From Pseudomonas sp. PDM04 (GTDB lineage Bacteria; Pseudomonadota; Gammaproteobacteria; Pseudomonadales; Pseudomonadaceae), in contig NZ_JACVAI010000001.1 in assembly GCF_014851765.1 (NCBI RefSeq), positions 186,001 through 250,000 of the forward strand: a stretch of DNA of 64,000 bases. Reading direction: 5' to 3'. Each line of letters opens with the position of its first letter. Within the stretch, counting starts at the first letter, position 1. This document shows positions 25,464 through 33,816 of this stretch, piece after piece. Below the pieces are notes generated by a model, which was not told where the DNA came from, did no database searches, and was given only the letters and a program-made list of their open reading frames with translations. The position numbers and the translations under genes were made by a program.

Positions 25464-27560
25464 TCAGTGGTTGAGGTGGTCTTGCTTGCGCAAGCTCGAT
25501 TGAATGATTCGGTCGGGGATCAGCGCGCACACGACAATCGCAACGCCGGCCAGCACGCCCTCGCCGCCCTTGATGTTGCGCAGCGCGGTCATGACGTCGT
25601 AACCCAGGCCGCCGGCGCCAATCAGGGCCGCGACCACCACCATCGACAGGCTCATGACGATGGTCTGGTTGATCCCCAGCAGCAGCGAGCGACGGGCCAG
25701 CGGCAACTGCACCTTGATCAGGGTCTGCCAGGGGCTGGCGCCGTGTGCCACGGCGGCTTCGACCGCGTCCTTGGGCACCTCCTGGATGCCCAGCGACGTC
25801 AGGCGGATCATCGGCGCCAGGGCAAAAATCACGGTGGCGATCACGGCAGGCGTCTTGCCCACCGAGAAGAACGCCACGGCGGGGATCAGATAGACGAAGG
25901 TCGGCAGGGTCTGCATGACATCCAGCAAAGGCGTGACCAGGCGGCGCACCAGCGGTCGTTTGGCCAGCACAATGCCGGTGGGAACACCCAGCACCAGGGC
26001 GATCAGCACCGAGGACCCCACCAGCGCCAGCGTGGCAATGGTGTGCTCCCAGAAGCCGAACACACCGATGTACAACAATGCTGCGCCGCTGGTGAGCGCC
26101 AACGTCCATCCGGCAGAGCGCCAGGCCAGGAACACCAGCGCCAGCGCCGAAACGGGCCATGGCAACCAGCCCAGGATGTTTTCCACGCCCTCGATCACCG
26201 TGCGCACGGCAACGATCACGCCCACGAATGCGCCTTCGAAGGTGATTTGCGACCAGCCGATGAAGTCGTCGATGCCTTGCGCGGTCAACAGCATGGCCTG
26301 GCGGTTGATGGGAAACTGCAACAGCGCATGGGTGGTTTCCGGCGTCACCACGCGCCACAGCACCAGCGCCTGGGACACCAGCACCACCGCCAATGGCAGC
26401 AGCCAACCGGAGGGGCTGAAACGCGAGGCATGACGGCTCAGGGAAATCGCCGTCAGACGGCTGGCTGCCAGCACGAGCAGCGCAACCGGAATCAGCCACC
26501 ACGATGAGCTGGCAACGCCCTGCCCCAACGCGGCCAGGGCCGCGAGTTCGAGCGCATAGGTGCTCCAGAAGGAGCCGCCCTTGCCCCGCGCCGCCAAGGC
26601 CGCCGGCCCCAGCAGCAGCGCTTGCCACCATGGCAACCCGGCAGTGGCCGGCTGCTCGCGAAGTTCCGGTTGCGCGGCGTGCACCGCCAGGCTGTTCACA
26701 GCGACGGGCGCGGATGAGGCGGGCTGGCAATCGCGGAAGAAATCTGCCACTTCGGCGTCGGCCGGTTGCTCAAGCAGCTGTTGCGGCGTCCCCAATTGCA
26801 CCAGGCGCCCCCGGCGCAGCACCGCGATGCGGTCGGCCAGGCGGATCGCCTCGGCCGGATCATGGGTGACCAGCAGTGTCGTGATCCCGCGCTCACGGAC
26901 CAGTGCCAGGAAATGACGTTGCAGGTCTCGCCGGATCGTCGGGTCCAGCGCGCTGAAAGGTTCGTCCATCAACAGGAAGTCCGGCTCCGTCACCAACGCC
27001 CTGGCCAGCCCGACGCGTTGCTGCATGCCGCCGGACAGCTCGCGGGGGTAATGCTCGCCCCAGCCCTCCAGGCCGACGGCCTTGAGTTGCACGGCGGCCG
27101 CCGCCAGGCGGATGGCTTCCGGCTCGCCACACAGTTCCAAGGGCAGCGCGACATTCTCCAGGACCGTGCGATGGGGCAACAGGCCGAAATGCTGGAACAC
27201 CATGCCGATGCGCCGTGACCTGAGCGTGCGCAACGCACGGTTGCTCAAGCCGCTGATGGCCTGGCCTTCGATCAGCACTTCACCCTGGGTCGGTTCGATC
27301 AAGCGATTGATGTGGCGCAGCAAGGTCGACTTGCCGCTGCCCGAAGTGCCCATCAGGCACAGGACCTCACCGCGTCGCACCTTGAGACTGACGTCGTTGA
27401 CCGCAGGCAGGGTCGGCGCGCCTTTTTTGCGCAGGTAAGCCTTGGTGACGGCCCGCAGTTCAAGCACCACATCGCCATCTTTCTCAAGCTCGGCACCGGG
27501 TTGAATGGACCTCTGCGCAGACTCGATGTCTGTCGCCAACGGGGTTTGAATGACTGTCAC
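25464..27560 (-). CDS. Fused ABC transporter: ATPase plus permease (betaine/proline type)
   Basis: A single 698-residue polypeptide that joins both cytoplasmic-side components of a ProVW/Opu-type importer. Residues about 30-270 are the ATPase: Walker A GTSGSGKST, Q-loop FQHFGLLPHRTV, signature LSGGMQQRVGLARAL, Walker B FLLMDEPFSALD, H-loop VTHDPAEAI. From about residue 310 hydrophobic helices follow, with the permease coupling loop AVAHGASPWQTLIKVQLPLA. No CBS domains are present between them. GTG 27560 is preceded by GGGAG; a TTG at 27575 is possible. ATPase and permease are usually separate genes, so the fusion is notable. It is the first gene of the operon with the binding protein and methyltransferase. 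Confidence 0.9.
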   Translation of the reverse strand: MTVIQTPLATDIESAQRSIQPGAELEKDGDVVLELRAVTKAYLRKKGAPTLPAVNDVSLKVRRGEVLCLMGTSGSGKSTLLRHINRLIEPTQGEVLIEGQAISGLSNRALRTLRSRRIGMVFQHFGLLPHRTVLENVALPLELCGEPEAIRLAAAAVQLKAVGLEGWGEHYPRELSGGMQQRVGLARALVTEPDFLLMDEPFSALDPTIRRDLQRHFLALVRERGITTLLVTHDPAEAIRLADRIAVLRRGRLVQLGTPQQLLEQPADAEVADFFRDCQPASSAPVAVNSLAVHAAQPELREQPATAGLPWWQALLLGPAALAARGKGGSFWSTYALELAALAALGQGVASSSWWLIPVALLVLAASRLTAISLSRHASRFSPSGWLLPLAVVLVSQALVLWRVVTPETTHALLQFPINRQAMLLTAQGIDDFIGWSQITFEGAFVGVIVAVRTVIEGVENILGWLPWPVSALALVFLAWRSAGWTLALTSGAALLYIGVFGFWEHTIATLALVGSSVLIALVLGVPTGIVLAKRPLVRRLVTPLLDVMQTLPTFVYLIPAVAFFSVGKTPAVIATVIFALAPMIRLTSLGIQEVPKDAVEAAVAHGASPWQTLIKVQLPLARRSLLLGINQTIVMSLSMVVVAALIGAGGLGYDVMTALRNIKGGEGVLAGVAIVVCALIPDRIIQSSLRKQDHLNH

Positions 27561-27923
27561 AGGCGCTCCCGGCAAACCACCTGCAAGAACACTCGCTCAC
27601 AGGTTCTGAAAAGTCGGGCGTCAGACCGTGACCGGAAATCGGTCAGCCCAACGCCAAAAAAACGCCCGGCTGGAAGCCCGGCGCTCTGGATTGGCATAAA
27701 GCTAAACGATCTTAAAAAATTAATATAAATACTATTTTGGAATTAGCTTAGGCGACGTTTCGCTCGCGCTTTTGTACCCCAACGTATCCCCGGAGGCGGC
27801 GGCCAACTCCCGATACAAAAGCCCTCAGTCTCGACACGCGGCAGATACACCGCGCCCTCCTAATGAAGTCACCGCAGACGCGGCCCCTCAACCCTTCGCC
27901 GTGCTCTTCCAGGAGAACAAAAA
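27561..27923. other. Divergent control region of the ABC operon and the exported cupin
   Basis: This 363-base stretch holds the leader of the ABC/methyltransferase operon (minus strand) with a hairpin-plus-U-run at 27656-27683. An AT-rich promoter-like segment lies around 27700-27740, and widely spaced inverted arms GCTTTTGTA (27768-27776) and TACAAAAGC (27814-27822) lie before the cupin. No gene is visible. Confidence 0.6.
27656..27683 (-). terminator. Terminator-like hairpin in the ABC operon leader
   Basis: On the minus strand a 9-pair stem with one mismatch (CGCCGGGCT-tcc-AGCCGGGCG) is followed by seven U. It lies about 95 bases upstream of the fused transporter start and downstream of the AT-rich promoter-like segment, so it may be an attenuator or the end of a small leader RNA. 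Confidence 0.6.
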
Positions 27924-28370
27924 ATGTCTCGATTCAAGACTCGTAAAACCGCTGGCGTATTGGGTGCTGCCCTTGCTGCGAGCATCGCACTGGGCGCATT
28001 CGCTGGCCTCACCCATGCCGAAGACGTCAAGGCTGCCAAGAGCTGGCAGACCGGCCTGCACCGTACGGACCTGTTGCGCGGGGACCTGGGGGCCGCCGAC
28101 CGCGAAGTCATCCAGGTTCGTGTGGACTTCGAGCCAGGCGTCGCGGCGCCCAAGCATTCCCACCCCGGCGTTGAAATCGCCCACGTCGACAGTGGCACGT
28201 TCGAGTATCAGCTCGAAGGCCAGCCGCCCGTGACGCTGAAAGCGGGCGACTCGCTGTTCATTCCGGAAGGGGTCGCCCATACGGCGAAGAACGTTGGCTC
28301 GACCACCGCGTCGGAACTGGCGACCTACATCGTGAAGAAAAATACGCCGCTGTTGATCCTGTCGAAATAA
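27924..28370 (+). CDS. Exported single-domain cupin
   Basis: A 148-residue periplasmic cupin. A signal peptide (residues 1 to about 32, ending THA-ED) precedes one beta-barrel. Motif 1 is PKHSHPGVEIAHVDSGTFEY and motif 2 is GDSLFIPEGVAHTAKN; together they give two His plus Glu and a third His, a complete metal-binding set. AGGAGAAC precedes the ATG. It is divergent from the methyl-donor ABC operon. The substrate is unknown; similar proteins are annotated only as cupin-domain proteins. Confidence 0.82.
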   Translation: MSRFKTRKTAGVLGAALAASIALGAFAGLTHAEDVKAAKSWQTGLHRTDLLRGDLGAADREVIQVRVDFEPGVAAPKHSHPGVEIAHVDSGTFEYQLEGQPPVTLKAGDSLFIPEGVAHTAKNVGSTTASELATYIVKKNTPLLILSK

Positions 28371-28406
28371 GCGACGTTTGTCGCAGGAGGCGCTCAGGGC
28401 GTGGGG

Positions 28407-29009
28407 TCATTGCGGACCACGCCCCGCAGCGGCCTCTTCGCGCATCACCCGCCCCACCTCGATCTGAACGGCGTAGGCCGGTTCCTCCACGGCGTTGAAA
28501 TCCTGCGTGTAACGCTGGGCGAACCCTTCGACGCCCCACGTCTGATACTGCTGCACATGCTTGAGTTCATGGGCCCAGAGCGCGATGTTCTGCTCGGCAT
28601 CCCGAGGGGCTCGGAAAATGATGACGTCGATCAGCGTCACCGCGCCGATATCCGGGTTCTGCAGCATGGCATTGGCGGCGTTGAACTGGCCGTTATCGCT
28701 GATTCTGTAGCGCACCGCGTCGAGCACAGGGGCGTCATACCAACGCAGCAGTTGCTCGCGGACAGCCGGCGGCATCGGTTGAACACCGGCGTTGACCGCT
28801 TCGGTGCGCGATTGGGTCAGCCACAACGCCAGGGCTGGCGCCGCCACCTGATAGATACCCTCGGGCACGCCCACGATTTTGCCCAGGTCGGGCAGGCAAA
28901 GGCAGCCGTTCAGGCACACCTGTTTCTCGCCTGACGGGCAGGCGCTTTCTTGAGCCGAAACTGAAAGGCTCAGGCACAGCATCAGCATTGGCAGCAAGTG
29001 CAGGGTCAT
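28407..29009 (-). CDS. Secreted DUF4157 (eCIS core)-like protein
   Basis: A 200-residue exported protein with a Sec signal (MTLHLLPMLMLCLSLSVSAQ). A Cys-rich segment follows (ACPSGEKQVCLNGCLCLP). A C-terminal DUF4157-like region contains LWAHELKHVQQYQTWG, a degenerate zinc-protease-like H-E-x-x-H motif. ATG 29009 is chosen so that the signal peptide is at the N-terminus. Single-gene DUF4157 proteins are common in Pseudomonas outside injection-system loci, and nothing here suggests an injection system. Confidence 0.7.
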   Translation of the reverse strand: MTLHLLPMLMLCLSLSVSAQESACPSGEKQVCLNGCLCLPDLGKIVGVPEGIYQVAAPALALWLTQSRTEAVNAGVQPMPPAVREQLLRWYDAPVLDAVRYRISDNGQFNAANAMLQNPDIGAVTLIDVIIFRAPRDAEQNIALWAHELKHVQQYQTWGVEGFAQRYTQDFNAVEEPAYAVQIEVGRVMREEAAAGRGPQ

Positions 29010-29162
29010 GGCAGCGCAGGTTCCTGCTCGGGAAGGCGGCAGTGTGTCGTCCAGCCCAAGGTTAGCCCCGAACTGAGTTCCTCCCAAGCCTGCAACCTGT
29101 CATCAGGCTCGACGCACGTGGGGGTTCACCAGGCATCTGCGATGACGTCAGTTCACTGGACG

Positions 29163-29194
29163 AAAAAAGCCCCACGCCGAAAACCGGCGCAGGG
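29163..29194 (-). terminator. Intrinsic terminator after the lipoprotein gene
   Basis: Minus-strand stem CCCTGCGCCG-gtttt-CGGCGTGGGG, in which all ten positions pair (two G-U), followed by GC and six U. It lies about 60 bases after the lipoprotein stop. Confidence 0.75.
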
Positions 29195-29254
29195 TCAAAA
29201 TGGTTGGTTGCGGCCAACCAAAGGAGCTGGGGGAAACGTACTTGCGGGCCGAGA

Positions 29255-29596
29255 TCAGATGCAGTCCCGGGCCACGCGCTCGAAGCTCGACGGCAAGACA
29301 TTCGAGGCCAGCGGTTGGCGGTCGTAGACAAACACCTTGCCGCCCTTCCCGGCCTTGTGCGCCTCCAGGACCTTGTCCGCCGACAACCTGCTGGGCACCA
29401 CGATCCGATAACTGCGCTGACTCTGTGAAACGCTCGGGGTCAATGCGCCGTCCTGCAATTTCGGTACGACGCAATCGGCGTACTCGGCAGGCGTCTTGCG
29501 GGTCTGCAGGGTCAGGGTCGGGTCGTTCGGCGCGCAGGCACAACCCGCGAGCAACACAGCGCCAAACGCCATGGTCGTCACGCGTAAAGGATGCAT
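29255..29596 (-). CDS. Small lipoprotein of unknown function
   Basis: A 113-residue lipoprotein. The start MHPLRVTTMAFGAVLLAGC gives a lipobox (LLAG-C) with the acylated Cys at residue 19. The remainder is soluble with two further Cys (ADCVVP and ARDCI) that could pair. ATG 29596 is the only start that puts the lipobox correctly. It follows the catalase-like gene by 34 bases and may be co-transcribed with it; a terminator follows. Confidence 0.7.
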   Translation of the reverse strand: MHPLRVTTMAFGAVLLAGCACAPNDPTLTLQTRKTPAEYADCVVPKLQDGALTPSVSQSQRSYRIVVPSRLSADKVLEAHKAGKGGKVFVYDRQPLASNVLPSSFERVARDCI

Positions 29597-29630
29597 GGAT
29601 CTGAGCCTCGGGATAGCCAGTGGTGTTTGA

Positions 29631-30644
29631 TCAGTTCGCGGCTTCGTCAGCAGCCTGACGACGCGCCAGCGATACGCTGTACGCCGCGCTGCGCGCCAGG
29701 AGCACCGGGTCGTCCGACGGTTCGATGCCTTCGGGCAGGCGCATCGGGTCGAAGACGCCCTGGTTGCACAGGGCATCGGACGTGGTGGTGCGGATGCTCA
29801 GGCACCCGAGCTCAAGGCGAGCGCCAACGTTCTCGCTCCAGGGCTGCGACGGATCGACCAGCGAGTCGTCCGGTCCGGCGGGCTGGATGTACAAGTTGAA
29901 TTGCACCGTGCCGGCCTGTAAACGCGACTCGAGGTCTGTCGCCAGAAAGGCATCGGGCAGGTTGGCTTCCTGCTCCTCATTGAGATAAACCGTGCCTGCC
30001 AGCGGTTCCATGACCAGCCGGCCCCACACTCCCTCCCCGCGGCTGTTGACGAAGCGGAAGGCGTGCGTCGAGAAATACGCCGTCGTGGCGTAGGACGCCG
30101 GTGCCGGGTGAGCGGCCAGCAGACGGGGCTGGCGTTTGCCGTCGGGGAAGCTGGCTTCATATGCCTTGATGTTGTCGGGATCAGGCTTTTGGGTGGCCGG
30201 GTCGGCGACGCGTGCCTGCAGGAACGCGACAAACGAGGCCGGTGTCGCGGCGAAGAACACCGGCTCGGAGATCATCATCAGGTCGTAGGCTTGCGAGTCA
30301 TTGCTCAGGTGCACTGACAAACCGCGCACGGTGCGACTCTTATCGGAAACGTTCGGATTGCCACCGCCGACCGAAAAGCGCAACACGGCAGGCACCTCGC
30401 CCTGGGAAAACAGGCTCGAGCGGACCCACTGCGGTGCGTTCGGCGAGGGCGTGAATTGACCGGTCGCGCAGACCCCCTTGGCATGAGAACTTCGAGCGGC
30501 CTTGTGTTTGCCGAACACGGCATTCAGTGCATCGATCATTTCGGCAGGGCGGGCGTTTTCGTGTGCGTTCATTGGTCTGGGCTCAGGAACATCAGGCTTG
30601 GCTTCTTCGCGACGTGCTGCTGAAACAGCAGAAGTCTTGCGCAT
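29631..30644 (-). CDS. Catalase-family peroxidase (SrpA-like)
   Basis: A 337-residue heme protein of the small catalase-related (SrpA) family. AKGVCATGQFTPS holds the region of the distal His (SHAKG). RFSVGGGNPNVSDKSRTVRGLSVHL is the hallmark core, and the proximal Tyr region is near the C-terminus. It lacks the length of true catalases (about 480 aa or more), so peroxidase activity with organic donors is more likely. The ATG at 30644 has no strong ribosome site; ATG 30572 (MNAHENAR) is an alternative. It is divergent from a SufR-like regulator across a perfect palindrome. Confidence 0.83.
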   Translation of the reverse strand: MRKTSAVSAARREEAKPDVPEPRPMNAHENARPAEMIDALNAVFGKHKAARSSHAKGVCATGQFTPSPNAPQWVRSSLFSQGEVPAVLRFSVGGGNPNVSDKSRTVRGLSVHLSNDSQAYDLMMISEPVFFAATPASFVAFLQARVADPATQKPDPDNIKAYEASFPDGKRQPRLLAAHPAPASYATTAYFSTHAFRFVNSRGEGVWGRLVMEPLAGTVYLNEEQEANLPDAFLATDLESRLQAGTVQFNLYIQPAGPDDSLVDPSQPWSENVGARLELGCLSIRTTTSDALCNQGVFDPMRLPEGIEPSDDPVLLARSAAYSVSLARRQAADEAAN

Positions 30645-30684
30645 TGGCGTTAGGTTTCTGGGTTTTGCCAGGCCAGTCTAACGA

Positions 30685-30730
30685 GCTTACGCGATTAATG
30701 ACAATACCAATTGTCATTAATCGCGTAAGC
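30685..30730. promoter_or_regulatory. Perfect 21-bp inverted repeat (operator candidate)
   Basis: Two perfectly complementary 21-base arms with a 4-base centre; the inner part reads ATTAATGACAAT-acca-ATTGTCATTAAT. It is placed midway between the catalase-like gene and the divergent SufR-like regulator, with no U-run, so an operator is more likely than a terminator. The AT-rich inner arms may also hold the two promoters. Confidence 0.75.
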
Positions 30731-30786
30731 CCATTTCCCCGACGGGATTGCTATGATCGGCACTTTGGAACCACAAGGGTTTTTTC

Positions 30787-31407
30787 GTGACCACGAAAAA
30801 CGACATCCTGCGCCTGTTGCAACGCGAACCGCTCACCGTCGTGCAGCTGTGCTCGCACCTCGACGTCACGCGCAACGCCATCAACGTGCAGTTGCGCCAA
30901 CTCGAAGCCGAAGGGGCGGTGCGCCGCGCCAGCGTCAAGCAACGGGGGATGCTGGGCAAACCACCGGTGGTGTACGAGGCGGCACCGGGCAGCGAGGACA
31001 TCGAATCGAGCGCCTACCGCCTGTTCCTGCGCGGGCTCCTGAAAGTCATGCAGACACGCATGGACGAACAGCAGATCAGTGAACTGCTCGACGAAACCGG
31101 TCGTCACCTCGCCCGGGAAGCCGGCATCGCCACACCGCGGGATTTCCAGAGTGGCCTGCAGTCGGCCATGGCGGCGGCCGACGCGCTCGGCGCCAGCACC
31201 GAAGCCCATGCCCAGGAAGAAGGCGTCATGGTGCGCAACTACACCTGTCCGCTGGGCGGTGCCGTGCGTGACCAACCTTGCGTTTGCCGGGCCATGGCCT
31301 CGTTCTTCTCCGAAGCCACCGGGCAACCGGCCGCAGACCAGTGTCTTCGCGGAGAACGTCTGGTGTGCCAGTACCTGATCACGCGGCCCATGGAGAGCGG
31401 GGCCTGA
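30787..31407 (+). CDS. SufR-like Fe-S-sensing transcriptional regulator
   Basis: A 206-residue regulator with an N-terminal winged HTH (ILRLLQREPLTVVQLCSHL and VTRNAINVQLRQLEAEG, residues 1-62). The C-terminal domain holds Cys154, Cys167, Cys186 and Cys194, with Cys165 as an extra. The C-x12-C spacing of the first pair matches SufR-type [4Fe-4S] sensors (COG2345). The start is GTG 30787. It lies divergent from a catalase-like gene across a 21-bp palindrome, so it probably represses or activates that peroxide-related gene in response to oxidation or Fe-S status. It is 12 bases from the convergent monooxygenase stop. Confidence 0.8.
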   Translation: MTTKNDILRLLQREPLTVVQLCSHLDVTRNAINVQLRQLEAEGAVRRASVKQRGMLGKPPVVYEAAPGSEDIESSAYRLFLRGLLKVMQTRMDEQQISELLDETGRHLAREAGIATPRDFQSGLQSAMAAADALGASTEAHAQEEGVMVRNYTCPLGGAVRDQPCVCRAMASFFSEATGQPAADQCLRGERLVCQYLITRPMESGA

Positions 31408-31419
31408 GCCCCTTCCCGA

Positions 31420-32523
31420 CTACAGCGAAGCCAGCAGCGGCGTGTAGCTGCGTTTGTAGAGGCGGTCGCCCAGCCACCTGAGGATGACGTTGCGGGCAGG
31501 CGTCGGCAGCGTGCGCATCTTGTCGCGCGCGACACATTGTTTCTGCACCCAATCCACCCTGGGCTTGCGTCTCGCGCTGTAGGCCTGCAACGCCGACGCC
31601 ACGTCCTGATGCGCCGCGAGGGCTTCGGCCAGCGCCAGTGCATCCTCGAGGGCCATGCCGGCGCCCTCCGCCATGCTCGGCGATGACGCGTGTGCCGCGT
31701 CGCCGATGAGCACGGCGCGGCCTCGATACCAGTCCTGCATCACCACCTGCTGGATACTGCCGAAATGCGTGTCCTGCCCGGCCTGGGCGAGCAATGGCAG
31801 CAGCGGCTCGGCGAAGTCGGCGAACAGGCTTTCGAGCGAGGCGTGCCGGACGCGATCGGCGTCCGCTTCGGCCAGTGCCATGTCGGCATAGACGTAGACC
31901 TGTTCGCGGCTGACAGGGATGGCCAGCAAGGTGCGCCCCTTGCCCAGCATCGCCGTCCAGCCGTCGATGCCCGGGCTGTTGTGCGTGATGAAGCGCCAGC
32001 AGACATTGCCGACGTACGACGGCTGGACCGCCGGGAAGATCATCCGGCGAACCGTGGAGTCGATGCCGTCGGCGCCAATGACCAGGTCATAGGTGGCCGT
32101 GGTGTCGTCGGAGAAAGCCACTTCGCACGCCTCGGCGGACGGCGTCATGCCGGTGATCGAGACACCGAACCGGGTCCGGGTGCGTTCCAGCGCGCCACGC
32201 AGGATCGCGTGCAGCGCATTGCGCGGCAGCGACAGGCAAGGCCCGCAATCCCGCCAGAAATCCTGGGTATCGGTGACGGTCAGTATTCGTCCGCGCTGAT
32301 CCATGATGCGTTGCGTGTGGATGACCGCCGCGACAGCGCGCACCGACTCCAGCAGCCCCAATTGCTCAAGGGCCCGGCCGGCATTCCCCGGCAGATAGAA
32401 CCCCATGCCGCCGGGCGTTTCATCCTGGCGTCGTTCGATCAGGTCCGGTTCCAGGCCCTGGCGTTCCAGAGCCCTGGCCATGGCGAAGCCGGCAATGCCG
32501 CCGCCCACTATCAGTATCCGCAT
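31420..32523 (-). CDS. FAD-dependent aromatic-type monooxygenase
   Basis: A 367-residue flavoprotein monooxygenase of the PHBH-like group. The Rossmann motif ILIVGGGIAGFAMARAL is at the N-terminus, the DG motif in DLVIGADGIDSTVR near residue 155, and the GD motif VLIGDAAHASSPSMAEGAGM near 275. Substrate is unknown; family members hydroxylate aromatics or tetracycline-like molecules. A short ribosome site (AAGGACACGGGA) precedes the ATG, and an 8-bp tandem repeat lies immediately upstream of it. Confidence 0.85.
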   Translation of the reverse strand: MRILIVGGGIAGFAMARALERQGLEPDLIERRQDETPGGMGFYLPGNAGRALEQLGLLESVRAVAAVIHTQRIMDQRGRILTVTDTQDFWRDCGPCLSLPRNALHAILRGALERTRTRFGVSITGMTPSAEACEVAFSDDTTATYDLVIGADGIDSTVRRMIFPAVQPSYVGNVCWRFITHNSPGIDGWTAMLGKGRTLLAIPVSREQVYVYADMALAEADADRVRHASLESLFADFAEPLLPLLAQAGQDTHFGSIQQVVMQDWYRGRAVLIGDAAHASSPSMAEGAGMALEDALALAEALAAHQDVASALQAYSARRKPRVDWVQKQCVARDKMRTLPTPARNVILRWLGDRLYKRSYTPLLASL

Positions 32524-32533
32524 TCCCGTGTCC

Positions 32534-32577
32534 TTGAGTCTTTGAGTCTTTGAGTCTTTGAGTCTTTGAGTCTTTGA
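32534..32577. repeat. 8-bp tandem repeat (5.5 copies of TTGAGTCT)
   Basis: Five exact copies of TTGAGTCT plus a half copy, beginning 10 bases upstream of the monooxygenase start codon. On the transcribed strand the unit is AGACTCAA. Position in the leader means copy-number change could alter promoter or leader spacing without shifting the reading frame. Confidence 0.9.
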
Positions 32578-32739
32578 ACATAAGCGATGACGCCATCATA
32601 ACCTGCAGAAATGACAACCCGTGCCAGGGGACCGGCCAACACTCATAGAATCAGGCAAGCAATCCACAGGAATGGTCTACAGCGAATCCGCGGCATGGGC
32701 AGAGAATGGGCATCCGACTTACTCAATCAGGAATTTCCC

Positions 32740-33789
32740 ATGCTTGTACACGCCTACGGTGCCCATGCAGGTGACAAACCCCTTGAGCCCATGCAGATCA
32801 ACCGCCGCACGCCCGGCGCCCATGACATCCAGATCGATATCGCGTTTTGCGGCATTTGCCATTCGGACCTGCACCAGGTGCGTGCGGAGTGGGCAGGCAC
32901 GCAATTTCCCTGCGTACCGGGGCATGAAATCGTCGGTCGCGTCGCCGCCGTCGGCGCCCATGTGACGGATTTCAAGAAGGGCGACCTGGTCGGTGTCGGC
33001 TGTATCGTCGACAGCTGCAAACACTGCGACGACTGTGAGTCCGGCCTGGAAAACTACTGCGACGGCATGGTCGGCACCTACAACTTTCCGACCCCGGACG
33101 CGCCCGGCTGGACACTCGGCGGCTACGCGCAAAACATCGTGGTGCATGAGCGTTACGTCCTGCGCATCCGCCATCCCGAAGCACAACTGGCCGCCGTTGC
33201 GCCGCTGCTGTGTGCGGGCATTACCACCTACTCGCCACTGCGGCACTGGAACGCCGGGCCGGGCAAGAAAGTCGGCGTGGTCGGCATCGGCGGCCTGGGT
33301 CATATGGGCATCAAGCTCGCGCATGCCATGGGTGCGCAGGTCGTGGCCTTCACCACGTCCGAGTCCAAACGTGAGGCGGCCCGGCAACTGGGCGCCGACG
33401 AAGTGGTGGTGTCGCGCAACGCCGAAGAAATGGCCGCGCATGCCAAGAGCTTCGACTTCATCCTCAACACCGTCGCCGCGCCCCACGACCTCGATGCGTT
33501 CCTGGTACTGCTCAAGCGCGATGGTGCGTTGACGCTCGTGGGCGCTCCCGCCTCGCCGCATACCTCGCCGAACGTGTTCAACCTGATCACCAAGCGCCGC
33601 ACGATTGCCGGCTCGATGATCGGCGGCATTCCCGAGACCCAGCAGATGCTGGATTTCTGTGCCGAACACGGCATCGTCGCCGACATCGAGCTGGTGCGCG
33701 CCGACCAGATCAACGCGTCCTATGAGCGCATGCTCAAAGGCGAGGTGAAGTACCGTTTCGTGATCGACAACGCCACACTCGCCGGCTGA
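32740..33789 (+). CDS. Zinc-dependent alcohol dehydrogenase (YahK/cinnamyl-alcohol type)
   Basis: A 349-residue NADP-type medium-chain dehydrogenase reducing aldehydes in the cytoplasm. Catalytic zinc: CGICHSD and PGHEIVGRVAAVG. Structural zinc cysteines are in SCKHCDDCESGLENYC. The nucleotide motif is VGVVGIGGLGHMGIKLAHAM. ATG 32740 follows CAGGAATTTCCC; longer readings would need upstream sequence atypical for the family. The product resembles the E. coli broad aldehyde reductase YahK. Confidence 0.92.
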   Translation: MLVHAYGAHAGDKPLEPMQINRRTPGAHDIQIDIAFCGICHSDLHQVRAEWAGTQFPCVPGHEIVGRVAAVGAHVTDFKKGDLVGVGCIVDSCKHCDDCESGLENYCDGMVGTYNFPTPDAPGWTLGGYAQNIVVHERYVLRIRHPEAQLAAVAPLLCAGITTYSPLRHWNAGPGKKVGVVGIGGLGHMGIKLAHAMGAQVVAFTTSESKREAARQLGADEVVVSRNAEEMAAHAKSFDFILNTVAAPHDLDAFLVLLKRDGALTLVGAPASPHTSPNVFNLITKRRTIAGSMIGGIPETQQMLDFCAEHGIVADIELVRADQINASYERMLKGEVKYRFVIDNATLAG

Positions 33790-33816
33790 AGCCCCTCGAT
33801 AAAAACACCCCTTCCC

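Noticed and set aside
24403..26730. 775-residue reading frame running from inside the transporter into the binding protein
   Set aside because: Its first half is an out-of-frame reading of the fused ATPase-permease. The real gene starts at GTG 25449 with a signal peptide.
28407..29009. Part of an extracellular contractile injection system
   Set aside because: Only the DUF4157-like domain is present; no sheath, tube, baseplate or AAA ATPase genes nearby.
30685..30730. Insertion-sequence terminal repeat or terminator
   Set aside because: No transposase, no target duplication, no U-run. The position between divergent starts fits an operator.
32534..32577. CRISPR-like array
   Set aside because: Units are 8 bp, directly abutting and without spacers; it is a simple tandem repeat.
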